Below, piece by piece: positions 44,763-54,476 of a DNA stretch of 64,000 bases. The position numbers and the translations under genes are program-made. The DNA comes from Peribacillus butanolivorans (GTDB lineage Bacteria > Bacillota > Bacilli > Bacillales > DSM-1321). Position 1 is the stretch's first letter, and each line of letters starts with the position of its first letter. The notes below the pieces were generated by a model. It saw only the letters and a program-made list of their open reading frames with translations. It did not search any database and was not told the DNA's origin. The DNA is taken from positions 2,289,648 to 2,353,647 of the forward strand of contig NZ_LGYA01000001.1 in the NCBI RefSeq assembly GCF_001273755.1. Direction: 5' to 3'.

Positions 44763-45818
44763 ATGAAAAAGATATGGTTCTTAATGTTCCTTGTGATGAT
44801 TTCGTTTACCTCTTTACTATCTCCCCCTGCATATGCTCATAGCAATAACAGTGAAGGGTTTTCCGTCATTGAAGTAAACGAGAAAAACCTCGACTACGAG
44901 CTTAAACTGGATCTAACCGAACTAGGGCATTCGATTAATAAAGAAACAGATGAAAAGCAATTAATTGACTCCAAAACTGTTGAGCAATATATAAATTCGC
45001 ATATATCGATTTACGCGGATGGTGTAAAAGTTGTTGGAAATGTCAAAAAATCAGATGTTGAAATGATAAAAGACAGCCCATTTGCCGTGATTAACCTGAC
45101 TTATAAGATGGAACATAAACCAAAAAAGCTAATTGTTAACTATAACATGTTCCTGGATGACTCCGATCCAAGCCATGCAAACTTTTCCACCATTAAAATG
45201 GATGGAAAACAACAAGAAAAGATTCTTTCGTACGAATCAAGAGAATTAGAGATTGGAGAAGTTAGTGTTGTACAAAACGTAAAGCAGTTTTTATTGCTTG
45301 GGTTAGAACATATCTTTACAGGTTATGATCATATTCTTTTTGTCATTAGTTTGCTCTTTGGGGCAAAGACGATTAAAAACATTCTTTCCCTGATCACAGC
45401 CTTTACGATAGCCCATAGTATCACCTTGGTTCTTGCCACCTTAGAGATTGTGCAGTTACCAGGCAGGTTTGTAGAGTCGGCCATTGCCTTAAGCATTATC
45501 TACGTTGCACTCATCAATATTTTTGATAAAGATGCCAAACACCATCCATGGCTTGCCTTCGGTTTTGGGCTCATCCATGGCTTCGGCTTTGCAGGAATCC
45601 TGTCTGAAATGCGACTAGATGGAAACCATTTGGCCACTTCTCTGTTGTCTTTCAATATAGGAATTGAATTGGGACAACTATTAATCGTATCCTTGGCATT
45701 TCCGATAATCCTGTGGATAAAAAAATTAACAATAAAACCTATTAAATGGGTGATCCCTGGAACGTCGGTAGCCATATTAGCGTTTGGTCTGGTATGGTTT
45801 ATTCAAAGAGCATTTTGA
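44763..45818 (+). CDS. HupE/UreJ-like membrane protein
   Basis: A protein of about 351 residues. A signal peptide (..SPPAYAHSNN) is followed by an extracytoplasmic strand-rich domain (about 25-170), then six or seven membrane segments with the HupE/UreJ_2 signature LGLEHIFTGYDHILFVISLL, FTIAHSITLVLA and GFGLIHGFGFAGIL. Conserved His and Asp in the helices suggest metal binding; the transport role is not proven. GGAG decides the ATG at 44763. It probably forms a unit with the phosphoesterase gene. Confidence 0.82.
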   Translation: MKKIWFLMFLVMISFTSLLSPPAYAHSNNSEGFSVIEVNEKNLDYELKLDLTELGHSINKETDEKQLIDSKTVEQYINSHISIYADGVKVVGNVKKSDVEMIKDSPFAVINLTYKMEHKPKKLIVNYNMFLDDSDPSHANFSTIKMDGKQQEKILSYESRELEIGEVSVVQNVKQFLLLGLEHIFTGYDHILFVISLLFGAKTIKNILSLITAFTIAHSITLVLATLEIVQLPGRFVESAIALSIIYVALINIFDKDAKHHPWLAFGFGLIHGFGFAGILSEMRLDGNHLATSLLSFNIGIELGQLLIVSLAFPIILWIKKLTIKPIKWVIPGTSVAILAFGLVWFIQRAF

Positions 45819-45906
45819 TGAAAGTTTTAATTCATTTCTATTTGTATACAGACCATCTTTAATAAAAGTTGCCAAGTGATAAAATAACACATTTCAGGAG
45901 GATATA

Positions 45907-46104
45907 ATGACTTTTGAAGAACTAACAAAAAATAAACCACCAGTAGAATGGAAAAAAAGAATGGATGAAGATGATGACCTTTTTACGGATGAAAATATCA
46001 ATTCGACAAACGAGGTTCTTGATTCTTACATTAACAACTTAGTAAAACTTGGAGATAAGCCGACAGAGGAAGACATATTAGAATGTGTTAAAAAGAAGTG
46101 GTAA
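45907..46104 (+). CDS. Small acidic hypothetical protein (N-terminal part of a split gene?)
   Basis: AGGAGG precedes the ATG at 45907. The product has 65 residues (MTFEELTKNKPPVEWKKRMD, DILECVKKKW). From memory, proteins of this type continue for about 50 more residues. The continuation is found in the -1 frame at 46098-46250, so the gene is split here by a frameshift. No function is known. Confidence 0.6.
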   Translation: MTFEELTKNKPPVEWKKRMDEDDDLFTDENINSTNEVLDSYINNLVKLGDKPTEEDILECVKKKW

Positions 46105-46250
46105 TTAGTTTAAATGAATTAAATGAACAATACGATGATTTTATCGAAACAATGGAGAGAGAAGAACTATGTGAGTTTATTATTGAAGCTGCACACATAG
46201 CAGGGTTAGAATCCGAAGAAGACGTTACTGAAGACTGGAGAGAATGGTAA
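46098..46250 (+). CDS. Continuation of the preceding small protein in the -1 frame
   Basis: This frame encodes VVISLNELNEQYDDFIETME and then EREELCEFIIEAAHIAGL, ending DVTEDWREW. A -1 shift in the A-rich stretch TTAAAAAGAAG (46088-46098) would join it smoothly as ECVKKEVVISLNEL. It could also be translated separately from the GTG at 46098, overlapping the first gene by 7 bp. Confidence 0.5.
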   Translation: MVISLNELNEQYDDFIETMEREELCEFIIEAAHIAGLESEEDVTEDWREW

Positions 46251-46767
46251 GAGAAATAGTAATTCTTGCGCTTTAGTTCAGCTATAATCTTTCGTTGGGG
46301 TTGCTTTTTGGCAGCTCCTTTTCTTAATGCACTATCGTGGATTGGATTAGGATTGAGTATGTAGGCAAGTAAAACCTCGTTATATTTCTTTTATTTCACA
46401 AACGGGTGCGTTATTTTTTTAGCCTAAATCTTCTGTAATTCCATATCCATCTTCTCTAGTAGGTAACCTAAAAGAAACATTTGCTCCAAATTGCTTTAGA
46501 GCCAGAAAAACAATTGAAGTAACGTAATGCTGTCTGCGTCGTAATCACCAAAAATTTAGATAGTCACTTTGTTTCTAATAGCCCGAACCAATTCAAAAAA
46601 CAGATTTATTCATATCATTTAATAAAAACGGATCATGAAATGTTCGGATGCAAATCTAGTGAAACATCACTCTTTATCCACTTAGTAAAAATCTACTCCT
46701 GTTTCGATAAATTAGTGTACAAGTGGCATTTCAACTAGTAATTTTTCTTTTAAAAAGAGAGTTAAAA
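46251..46767. other. Gene-free region
   Basis: AT-rich, with no credible ORF or RNA feature. It separates the split small gene from the integrase remnant. Confidence 0.35.
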
Positions 46768-47380
46768 TCACATTCTTGTTGTAGCAAGACTTTCATGGCC
46801 TAATAATTCCTGTAACGTTCTTAAATCCACTTTATCTTTGTTTTCTTGCAATAGTAAGGTTGCAAAAGTATGCCTCAAATGATGCAAAGAAAATCGGTGA
46901 GCGGGTAGACCAGCTCGTTCTAAAATCTCTTTAAATATTTTATGCAATCCACGAGGATTTAAAGGCTTATTTTTTTGATTATAAAAGATCGGTTCACTAT
47001 AATGTTAATGCTTTTCAAAAAGAGTTTCTTTATAGTCTTGAAATAACGGTAAGACAATGGGAAGAAGGGGGAGGAGGCGTTCTTTTTTCCTTTTTCCTCG
47101 AACTAAAATCGTTTGATTTTCTAAATTAACTTGCTCCCAAGTTAAATCCACTAATCTAATTCTTTGGGGTCGCGGATCATGTTCTTAATAGGTAAATAAT
47201 TTGTAGGGCTCCTGTAAGGTCATATATTTTTGGTAATTTCTTATCGGCTTTAGGTGCTTGAATACTTGCTGTGAAGTCAGACTTCATGTAATTTTCCATT
47301 AAAAATTATTTACTATATGATTATAAGCACGAAATGCGGCGTTGTAGAGTTCTTGGCTTAATACTATGATTGAATGACCT
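46768..47380 (-). pseudogene. Tyrosine recombinase/integrase, decayed
   Basis: Reading the minus strand, the C-terminal catalytic part is clear: LPAHRFSLHHLRHTFATLLL, then QENKDKVDLRTLQELLGHES and LATTRM, with TGA at 46768. It contains the catalytic HxLRH and LGHxS motifs. Upstream fragments (YSEPIFYNQKNKPLNPRGLH, and an RKKERLLPLLPLF-like strand) are split by stops and frameshifts. The final Tyr region is missing or displaced. It lies about 400 bp from dif, inside the interval bounded by the dif repeats. Confidence 0.75.
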
Positions 47381-47410
47381 GGTCTAGCACAAAACGACGT
47401 ACATTAGACG

Positions 47411-47443
47411 ACGACCGTTCATCTAAGTCCAATGAACGGTCGT
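47411..47443. other. 12-bp perfect inverted repeat
   Basis: ACGACCGTTCAT (47411-47422) and ATGAACGGTCGT (47432-47443) flank a 9-bp loop. It is GC-richer than its surroundings and not followed by a T-tract. It could be a protein-binding or recombination site belonging to the decayed element. Confidence 0.5.
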
Positions 47444-47766
47444 TAGCTGTTAAAAACTCACCTTAAAGTTTTAAATCGAATGCGTAACTAGTAAAGGTGT
47501 TCATGAAGTAATTTTTCTCAATTTCTAAGTACCTGAGACAATCATCCGAAGCTTGAACGTAATTCATAATTATCAGACATCCTGAGGATTATTCAGTCCA
47601 ACCCAAGGAATTATGTTCGAAACCATTTATTATGATAACTAGCCGATTTATAGGAAGAACCCTGAGAGTTATCGGAAGCAGTAATGAATATTAAAGTCAA
47701 CTTGAGCCAAGTTAGGGGACAATAATGAATCTTATCGAAACATAAAGCTGTGATCACTTGGCACTT

Positions 47767-47813
<47 letters not shown>

Positions 47814-49152
47814 TTTAATTGTTAATTTCGTCTCATATCTTAAGAACACTTAACAAAGTGAGACGGAAACTCAGATTTTTATTATTTATAATCTGTTTTA
47901 TTTATTAATTTTAGAAATTACATTTAGTTAGAACAAATCAAATAATTATCATATATCATAATTTCGTTAAAAATTTGATTGATTTAGAATCTCAGCATTA
48001 TAATGTGTTTTTTATTTTTCATTATTGCGGTTCTTACTAATTTCACAGAAAGTTCAATTCTTATGTAATTTAATTTACTTTTACTTAATTCTATAATTAT
48101 CTGCTAATTTCTTCTGGCTACGTATATAAATGATTTTCAATCTTTATTTTAACCAGGATCTAATATTTCATTCGTAGTTTATTTCGGATTTCTCCCAAAT
48201 TAAATCCAGCATTAATTATCACAATGTTTCCTCACGATTTGTTTACAAAAAGCTCTTACAAATTCAGCAAATATTTTGCTCTGTACTTGGTATCCTTCAA
48301 CGTAAAAAATCAAAAAGAAATAAAATGACGAATTTATTATTCTGAAATATATAAATATCAGCAAAATGAGAAATATTTCGGGTTAACACTTCGAATAAGT
48401 TATATTAAAATAATTTATATACAAAAAAAAACGGAAATTCCTTATTGAATTGAATAAATCCATCAAAAATTATGCAATTGTTTAATTAACAACCTGAAAT
48501 ATCATAAGTTCCGCTTACCAATAAGAAATAATAAGATAGTCTTCTCTCTCTACCCACATAATTCTCATAATACCGTTAATATGTTTTATTATTAGTTAAC
48601 TGTTTATTGCTAATGCTACTTAAACAAAGTTGTGTTTGAAAAAGCTGTTAGAGGAACGGTTAGCATAAATAACTTTCAGAAATATGTTAATAAATATCAA
48701 ACATTTTGATCAAATATTAAATCCGCTCTTAGGTAGATTAATGCTGAATTAATTAACCATTCTTATTAAGCACACAAGGAAATAATGATGGAGAAAAACA
48801 AAGTAGATCCGCTTTCATATGATCAAACTTAATTACATCATAATAAAGATATTATGACTTATAATGTTAAACATAACATTACGTTTGAGTCTCTTTTCCG
48901 CTATATTAAACACAATCATGCTCAAATAGCTACTAAGTCATTTCAAGTAGTATTCTGTAATGTACTTAAAAATCACTAAACAACTAAGCATTTCGAGAAA
49001 AGGATACGAAATACAAAGATTCAGCTATCAGAGAGTACTTTCGCATATTACGCGATAATTAATAGCTTTAAGGTAAAATAAGTTACTGAATATGAAAACA
49101 ATATGATCTTTTCAACATATAGCTTTGTAAACCTTAACATTGATTTTTAAAC

Positions 49153-49189
49153 ATACAAAAGAGACCACTTATTGTGGCCCCTTTTGTAT
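49153..49189. terminator. Terminator-like hairpin
   Basis: ATACAAAAG and CTTTTGTAT form the outer stem, ACCAC and GTGG the inner one. It lies downstream of the YfhD-like gene on the minus strand and probably ends its transcript. Confidence 0.6.
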
Positions 49190-49238
49190 CTGTTTTACGA
49201 AATTTAATAAAGGCATGCAATCAATCCGTATCTTAGTT

Positions 49239-49391
49239 TCATTTAGGTCTTGTAGCTCTTATTTTCGGACTTTCACCTAGCTCACGAGAAAACTCTTCAT
49301 TAACACGTTCCGGTTCTATTTTTAAGTTTTTGGGAGTTTGAGGTAATGATTTTTTTCTGCTAGATGATTTTTGATTGTTTGATCTTCCCAT
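49239..49391 (-). CDS. YfhD-like small protein, 50 aa
   Basis: GGAGGCAATATT precedes the ATG at 49391. The product begins MGRSNNQKSSSRKKSLPQTP and continues KNLKIEPERVNEEFSRELGE. The basic MGR start, the LPQxPK motif and the acidic EEFSxEL middle recall the YfhD family of small Bacillus proteins, which is often linked to spores. This is recognition by eye, not a search. It is too short for most ORF filters. Confidence 0.6.
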   Translation of the reverse strand: MGRSNNQKSSSRKKSLPQTPKNLKIEPERVNEEFSRELGESPKIRATRPK

Positions 49392-49607
49392 AATATTGCC
49401 TCCTAACTAAATTTTAATCATTATTAGTATGGCTAGGAATCACGATTATATATCTTTAGATTAGCTCATGAACAAATATTTTATCTTAATAACAGTTTTT
49501 TTGGACAGCTCCTTCTTATACTACTAACGTATGAGTTAGTTCATAAAAAAAAGCGATCCTTATTTAAGAATCGCGCTCTTTTATTGAACCCTTTTTTAGG
49601 TATTACC

Positions 49608-50135
49608 TTATTCAAAAAATGCACTTGGATATTCAACAACTCCTGAAATATTATAAAGAGCATTTTCTTGCAACTCCAATGCCATAAATGCCTCTTCTGG
49701 TACTTCGAAAGGTGCTTTTATTCCCCATAAAGATGTTTTTTCAAACCCGAATTTCGGATAATACTCTGGGTGCCCTAGTACAACAACAGAATTGTATTCA
49801 AGTTCTTTTGCTTTTTTTAATGCTTCAAGAATTAAGAGTCTTCCTATACCTTTATTTTGATACTCTGGCAAGACTGAAACAGGAGCAAGGGCAAGTGATT
49901 CAGCAAATTGATTGTCATTATTAATTTTTATTTTAGATAAAAGAATATGTCCAACAATTTCTTTATTCACGGCCACTAAAGATAAATTTGGAATAAATGC
50001 GTCGGACTTTCTAATACGAGACACCAATTCATGTTCTTTTTTATCACTAAACTCCATATTAGCAAATGCACTTTTTACAACTTTTTCAGTAATTTTATAA
50101 TCCTCAGATAGTTCCCGCCTAATTGTAATGCTCAT
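49608..50135 (-). CDS. GNAT-family N-acetyltransferase
   Basis: The protein of 175 residues has the acetyl-CoA-binding region LAPVSVLPEYQNKGIGRLLI, with the QxxGxG/A pattern as QNKGIG, and the C-terminal VVLGHPEYYPKFGFE block of the COG3153-type acetyltransferases. The substrate is unknown. GGAG lies before the ATG at 50135. Confidence 0.9.
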   Translation of the reverse strand: MSITIRRELSEDYKITEKVVKSAFANMEFSDKKEHELVSRIRKSDAFIPNLSLVAVNKEIVGHILLSKIKINNDNQFAESLALAPVSVLPEYQNKGIGRLLILEALKKAKELEYNSVVVLGHPEYYPKFGFEKTSLWGIKAPFEVPEEAFMALELQENALYNISGVVEYPSAFFE

Positions 50136-50458
50136 TTATAAATCTCCTAACTCATATAGCTTATATTTTTAAATTAAGCCGTATTTTATCATATTTTTTT
50201 CGTCAACTAACCTGATCCTTTATTTACTTAAGAAAGAGGTTGCAACAGCAGAACTTCCCTTTAAGTAAAGCATCAATGACCTGGTTTAGTTGAGTAATCT
50301 ATGTAGAGAATAATTACTTTTAAATAACACATATTAACGACAAATAAAGAAATCATTTTATATAGAGTTGCTAAATAAGTCGCATTTACTATTCATCTAT
50401 AAAAAATAGAATAGGAAATCATATGCGTTTTCCTATTCTATATGAAAAGCTTTGTTGA
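50136..50458. other. Intergenic region with a terminator
   Basis: There is no ORF between the GNAT gene and the nitronate monooxygenase gene. The hairpin at 50406-50441 ends the latter. Confidence 0.4.
50406..50441 (-). terminator. Terminator of the nitronate monooxygenase gene
   Basis: TAGAATAGGAAA pairs with TTTCCTATTCTA over 12 bp. On the minus strand it is followed by six T. Confidence 0.8.
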
Positions 50459-51436
50459 TCAAGTTCGAATCGATTCGACACGATTTTGGATATATTCCAA
50501 CGAACCTTTAGCTTCATGAACGATTTGTTTTAAAAGTTCATCAACTGTTTTGACTTCCTTAATTAAACCGACTGATTGACCGCATGACCAGATCCCTCCG
50601 TCTAAATTACCTTCAAAGTAGACGCTTTTACTTCTTTGTCCCGTTATTAACGGGATTAATTCTCCTAAAGTGGCTCCCTCATTTTCTAGTCGGTCGACCT
50701 CTTTACTAACAGTATTTAACGCTACACGCGAAGGACTTCCTATATTTCGCTGAATGACGATTGTATCCGATTCATTTGCTGAAACCATCCAGTTCTTCAC
50801 GTTATCATGAATAGGGGCTTCCTTCGTAGCCATAAAGCGAGTCCCCATAACAATCCCTTCAGCACCGAGTGCCAATGCACTAATAAGGCCTCTACCGTCT
50901 GAAAAGCCTCCACCTGCTAGTACAGGTATTTTAACAGAATCAACCACTCTAGGGAGCATTACAAGCGTTCCTACATCCCCCATGCCAGGATGGCCGCCCG
51001 TTTCATTCCCTACGATAACAACAGCATCGACTCCCAATTTCTCTGCAGACAGTGCGTTTTTGACACTTGCAACCTTATGGATGACAGTAAAACCATGCTT
51101 TTTAAGTTTTGGCATTAAAGCCTCAGGACTTCGACCACTGGTTTCAACAATTTTAACGTCTTCCTCTACTAAAATATCAATAAAGTCTTCATTTGGAGTA
51201 GCAGTTTGACTTGGAAATAGATTCAGGTTGACAGCAAAGGGTTTCTTCGTTAATGCTTTTACTTTGCGTACTTCATCACGAAGACCCTCGGGTGTAACCT
51301 GTGTTTTGGAGGTAATGATACCTAATCCGCCTGCTTCAGTTACTGCAGCAGCAAGCTGAGCTCGTCCAACTTGAAACATACCACCGCAAATAATTGGATA
51401 TTCTATTCCTAATAATTCAGTAATTCTCGTTTTTAT
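50459..51436 (-). CDS. Nitronate monooxygenase (2-nitropropane dioxygenase family)
   Basis: This FMN enzyme oxidises alkyl nitronates. Core motifs are GGMFQVGRAQLAAAVTEAGG, VEDVKIVETSGRSPEAL-like strands, VVIVGNETGGHPGMGDVGTL, VLAGGGFSDGRGL and GAEGIVMGTRF. From the first ATG (51379) the protein would lack the family N-terminus. In the same frame upstream lies IKTRITELLGIEYPIICGG, where family members have MKTRI. The Met codon position is ATA (51434-51436), 8 nt after GAGAGGGG. I therefore extend the gene to an ATA start, about 325 residues. A sequence error is possible. Confidence 0.82.
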   Translation of the reverse strand: MKTRITELLGIEYPIICGGMFQVGRAQLAAAVTEAGGLGIITSKTQVTPEGLRDEVRKVKALTKKPFAVNLNLFPSQTATPNEDFIDILVEEDVKIVETSGRSPEALMPKLKKHGFTVIHKVASVKNALSAEKLGVDAVVIVGNETGGHPGMGDVGTLVMLPRVVDSVKIPVLAGGGFSDGRGLISALALGAEGIVMGTRFMATKEAPIHDNVKNWMVSANESDTIVIQRNIGSPSRVALNTVSKEVDRLENEGATLGELIPLITGQRSKSVYFEGNLDGGIWSCGQSVGLIKEVKTVDELLKQIVHEAKGSLEYIQNRVESIRT

Positions 51437-51516
51437 AGGCCATACCCCTCTCTATACTCATGCATTCCGTTAAATATAAATAATCTTTTATTCCAATGAA
51501 AATTACACATCCATGA

Positions 51517-53397
51517 CTATAGACCATATTTATGAAGCCGCTTGTAAAATGTACTTCTAGGGAGATCTATCAATTTTGCAGCTGCGGTGACATTTCCTTG
51601 TGTCCTTTGCAATGCCTCTAGCATTAAATCTCTTTGTATTTTTTCTCGGGTTGTCAGTTCATTTCCCATAATACAATTTTTATCAATTTCCTTCGGAGAC
51701 TGGCAATCCGCTTGCTGCGTAAGTGCTAGTGAATGCATAGAATTTAATAATTGTTCATAATCTACTCGTCCATCTTGAAGCAATATAGACAATCGTTGCA
51801 GAACATTCTGTAGTTCTCTTATATTCCCCGGCCAATTGTAACCCTTTAAACTATTTAATAATTCTTCTGATAATGGAATATTCCAGTTATTCACTTCACT
51901 AAGATAGCGGACAAGATACGGAATATCCCCTTTCCTTTCCCTTAAGGGTGGTACAAATACAGGATAAACATTTAAACGATAATATAAATCTTGGCGAAAG
52001 GATCCTTCATTTACAAGCTCTGCAAGGTTACGATGTGTTGCTGTAATAAAGCGAATGTCTAAAGATATACTTTTTGTACCACCAATCGGAACGATTTTTT
52101 TTTCCTGAAGTACACGCAATAACGCCACTTGCATCGCATGTGGGATTTCACCAATTTCATCGAGAAAAATAGTCCCTCCATTAGCCTGCTCAAATTTCCC
52201 TTTATGCCCTTGACGCTTAGCCCCTGTAAATGCGCCTTCGACATAACCAAATAATTCACTCTCCATTAAATCTTTGGGGATGGCTCCGCAATTTATGGTG
52301 ATAAACGGTCCTTTTTTACGAGGACTATTTTCGTGAATAGACAAAGCAACAAGCTCTTTTCCAACCCCTGTTTCACCAGATATATACACATTAGCTTCGG
52401 TTGGTGCAACAAGCTTTACTTTATGTAATGTGTTTTGAAACGCTTCACTAATACCCATTTCACCCTTGAAATTAAACAACTTAGATGGCGAAGAAGTTGG
52501 AAAAAGCCTATTTTGGGTATGACCTTCTGATAAAAATATACACTTTCCTGATACCCTTTTATCTTCTGTAGAAATAAGCGGAGTTTCCTTTTCAATTTGG
52601 TATCCAAAGGTTAAAAAATCAGATAGTCTCATTCCAATAGATTGAGAAATTTTTTGACGGACTTGTTTGCTGGCTGAAATGATGATTTCTTTATGATTAC
52701 AAACAATAAAGGGGCGGTCTGGATAAGCTTCTGCTAGTTCAATAGAATGCTGAGTTAGTGCCAACTCTCTTTTATAGGAGTGAACCGCCATCTCTTGTTC
52801 TATCGTATACGCCAAAGTGGCAACCATACCAAGCATAGATGGATGAAAATATTCAACCGGACACGATATATCTAAAACACCCATTAACATTCTATCTTCA
52901 TTAAAAATAGGCATTGCAGAACAACTCCATTTATGTGAGGCAATAGAGTAATGTTCGGTTCCTTGAATCATTACTGCCTCCCCCGTTTTCAAAGCGGTTC
53001 CAATCGCGTTTGTTCCGACTTCCCCCTCCGTCCAGCGTACGCCTTCCACAAAATTTATTTTACCTGCTTCATCCAGAATTTTTTCGTTTCCTGAGAGGGA
53101 AAGAACATATCCATCAGGGTCTACTAATAAAGCCATCATGCCAGACTCTTTAATCGCTTGGTTCATTCTTGTTAATTGGGGCGAAGCTACATCTAGAAGT
53201 ACGGAGTTTTTTTCTCTTTGAACGTTCAATAAATCATTTGTTAACACATGCTTACCTTTATTTAGATACGGATTGACTTGTTCTTTTTTACATCGATGCC
53301 AAGATTCCTTAATTCGCTTGTCCAAGCGATTTGAATCGAGAACCCCCTCACTAATAAACCGTTCCCATGTACGTAGATAACAACTAGTGGATAACAT
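51517..53397 (-). CDS. acoR: AcoR: sigma-54-dependent activator of acetoin catabolism
   Basis: The protein has 626 residues. An N-terminal sensory region includes a GAF domain (about 75-200, VEGVRWTEGEVGTNAIGTAL). The AAA+ domain has Walker A GETGVGKE, an intact GAFTGA sigma-54 contact loop and TIFLDEIGEI. A Fis-type helix ends the protein (TQGNVTAAAKLIDLPRSTFY). It lies downstream of the aco genes on the same strand, as in B. subtilis acoABCL-acoR. It presumably activates the sigma-54 promoter at 59300 from the boxes at 59368-59401. AGAGGAGG precedes the ATG. Confidence 0.93.
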   Translation of the reverse strand: MLSTSCYLRTWERFISEGVLDSNRLDKRIKESWHRCKKEQVNPYLNKGKHVLTNDLLNVQREKNSVLLDVASPQLTRMNQAIKESGMMALLVDPDGYVLSLSGNEKILDEAGKINFVEGVRWTEGEVGTNAIGTALKTGEAVMIQGTEHYSIASHKWSCSAMPIFNEDRMLMGVLDISCPVEYFHPSMLGMVATLAYTIEQEMAVHSYKRELALTQHSIELAEAYPDRPFIVCNHKEIIISASKQVRQKISQSIGMRLSDFLTFGYQIEKETPLISTEDKRVSGKCIFLSEGHTQNRLFPTSSPSKLFNFKGEMGISEAFQNTLHKVKLVAPTEANVYISGETGVGKELVALSIHENSPRKKGPFITINCGAIPKDLMESELFGYVEGAFTGAKRQGHKGKFEQANGGTIFLDEIGEIPHAMQVALLRVLQEKKIVPIGGTKSISLDIRFITATHRNLAELVNEGSFRQDLYYRLNVYPVFVPPLRERKGDIPYLVRYLSEVNNWNIPLSEELLNSLKGYNWPGNIRELQNVLQRLSILLQDGRVDYEQLLNSMHSLALTQQADCQSPKEIDKNCIMGNELTTREKIQRDLMLEALQRTQGNVTAAAKLIDLPRSTFYKRLHKYGL

Positions 53398-53588
53398 ATA
53401 ATCCTCCTCTAATCATCTGGTTTAAACATTTTCAACATTCATTTGAAAAATAAAAGCATGTCTTTTCAATCAAGAGAAATAATACCGTGGAGTAATAAAA
53501 AGGAAGTTAATCGAGGTCCACTTTATTATATTAGATTATGTATACGCTTACAATATTTTGATTACAATTAACATAAACTTCACAATAA

Positions 53589-53618
53589 AAGCTTCACATG
53601 ATCATTCACGTGAAGCTT
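53589..53618 (-). terminator. Terminator of the aco operon
   Basis: AAGCTTCAC pairs with GTGAAGCTT around a 12-nt loop, followed on the minus strand by TTTTATTG. It separates the SDR gene from acoR. Confidence 0.7.
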
Positions 53619-53664
53619 ACTTATTAATCATTTATGCGTAATTCCTAGTCCTATAATGCTTGTT

Positions 53665-54441
53665 TTATGAAAAAATGACGCCTCCATCAATCATGATAGA
53701 TTGTCCTGTCATATAGTCAGAATCTCGTGAGGCGAGATACGAAACAAACTTCGCAACATCTTCTGGGGTCTCAGGTCGTCCCAAGGTAATAGAATCCGAA
53801 AACTTTTTAAATGCTTCTCCTTTTCCCAGATTCATATATTGCCCCATTTTTTCATCGATAAGATCCCACATTTGTGTACCGACGATACCTGGACAGTATG
53901 CATTTACCGTAATTCCAAACTGAGCCAATTCTTGTGCTGCCGCTTGTGTAATGCCTCTAACGGCAAATTTAGTTGCTGAGTAAGTTCCTAGTAGGCTAAA
54001 CCCTTTGAAACTAGCTATACTGGCAGCACTAATAATTTTCCCGCCTTCTTGCTTTTTCATTTGCTCAGCAGCCGCTTGCAGGCAAAAAAGCACACCATTT
54101 ACATTTATACTAAAAATCTGTTCAAGATCTTCCTGAGTCACTTCAAGCAACGGTTTAATTTGGGCAATTCCTGCATTTGAAACCATAACATCAAGTTGTC
54201 CAAAATGATCCACAACTTGATCAACCATATTGAATACTTCATTTCTTTTACTTACATCAGCTTTCACTGCAAAGCTTTCACGTCCAAGTTCCTTAATTTC
54301 GTTTACGACCGATTCGGCGCTGTCCAAATTGACGTCGTTTATCACCACATTCAATCCATCTTGAGCTAGTCTCAATGCAATCGCACGTCCAATTCCACGA
54401 CCTGAACCAGTGACAATCGCTGTTCGATGACTAATAACCAT
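53665..54441 (-). CDS. SDR-family acetoin reductase/2,3-butanediol dehydrogenase
   Basis: The protein of about 258 residues has the NAD motif [12 protein letters not shown]-type VSNAGIAQ, a catalytic Ser near SAASIAS, and YSATK as the catalytic Tyr-Lys. Its place in the aco operon points to interconversion of acetoin and 2,3-butanediol or diacetyl, which feeds the acetoin dehydrogenase complex. GGGGGT decides the ATG at 54441 over 54456. It follows acoL by 35 bp. Confidence 0.88.
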   Translation of the reverse strand: MVISHRTAIVTGSGRGIGRAIALRLAQDGLNVVINDVNLDSAESVVNEIKELGRESFAVKADVSKRNEVFNMVDQVVDHFGQLDVMVSNAGIAQIKPLLEVTQEDLEQIFSINVNGVLFCLQAAAEQMKKQEGGKIISAASIASFKGFSLLGTYSATKFAVRGITQAAAQELAQFGITVNAYCPGIVGTQMWDLIDEKMGQYMNLGKGEAFKKFSDSITLGRPETPEDVAKFVSYLASRDSDYMTGQSIMIDGGVIFS

Positions 54442-54476
54442 ACAAAATACCCCCAATTCAATAGGATTCAGTTCAT

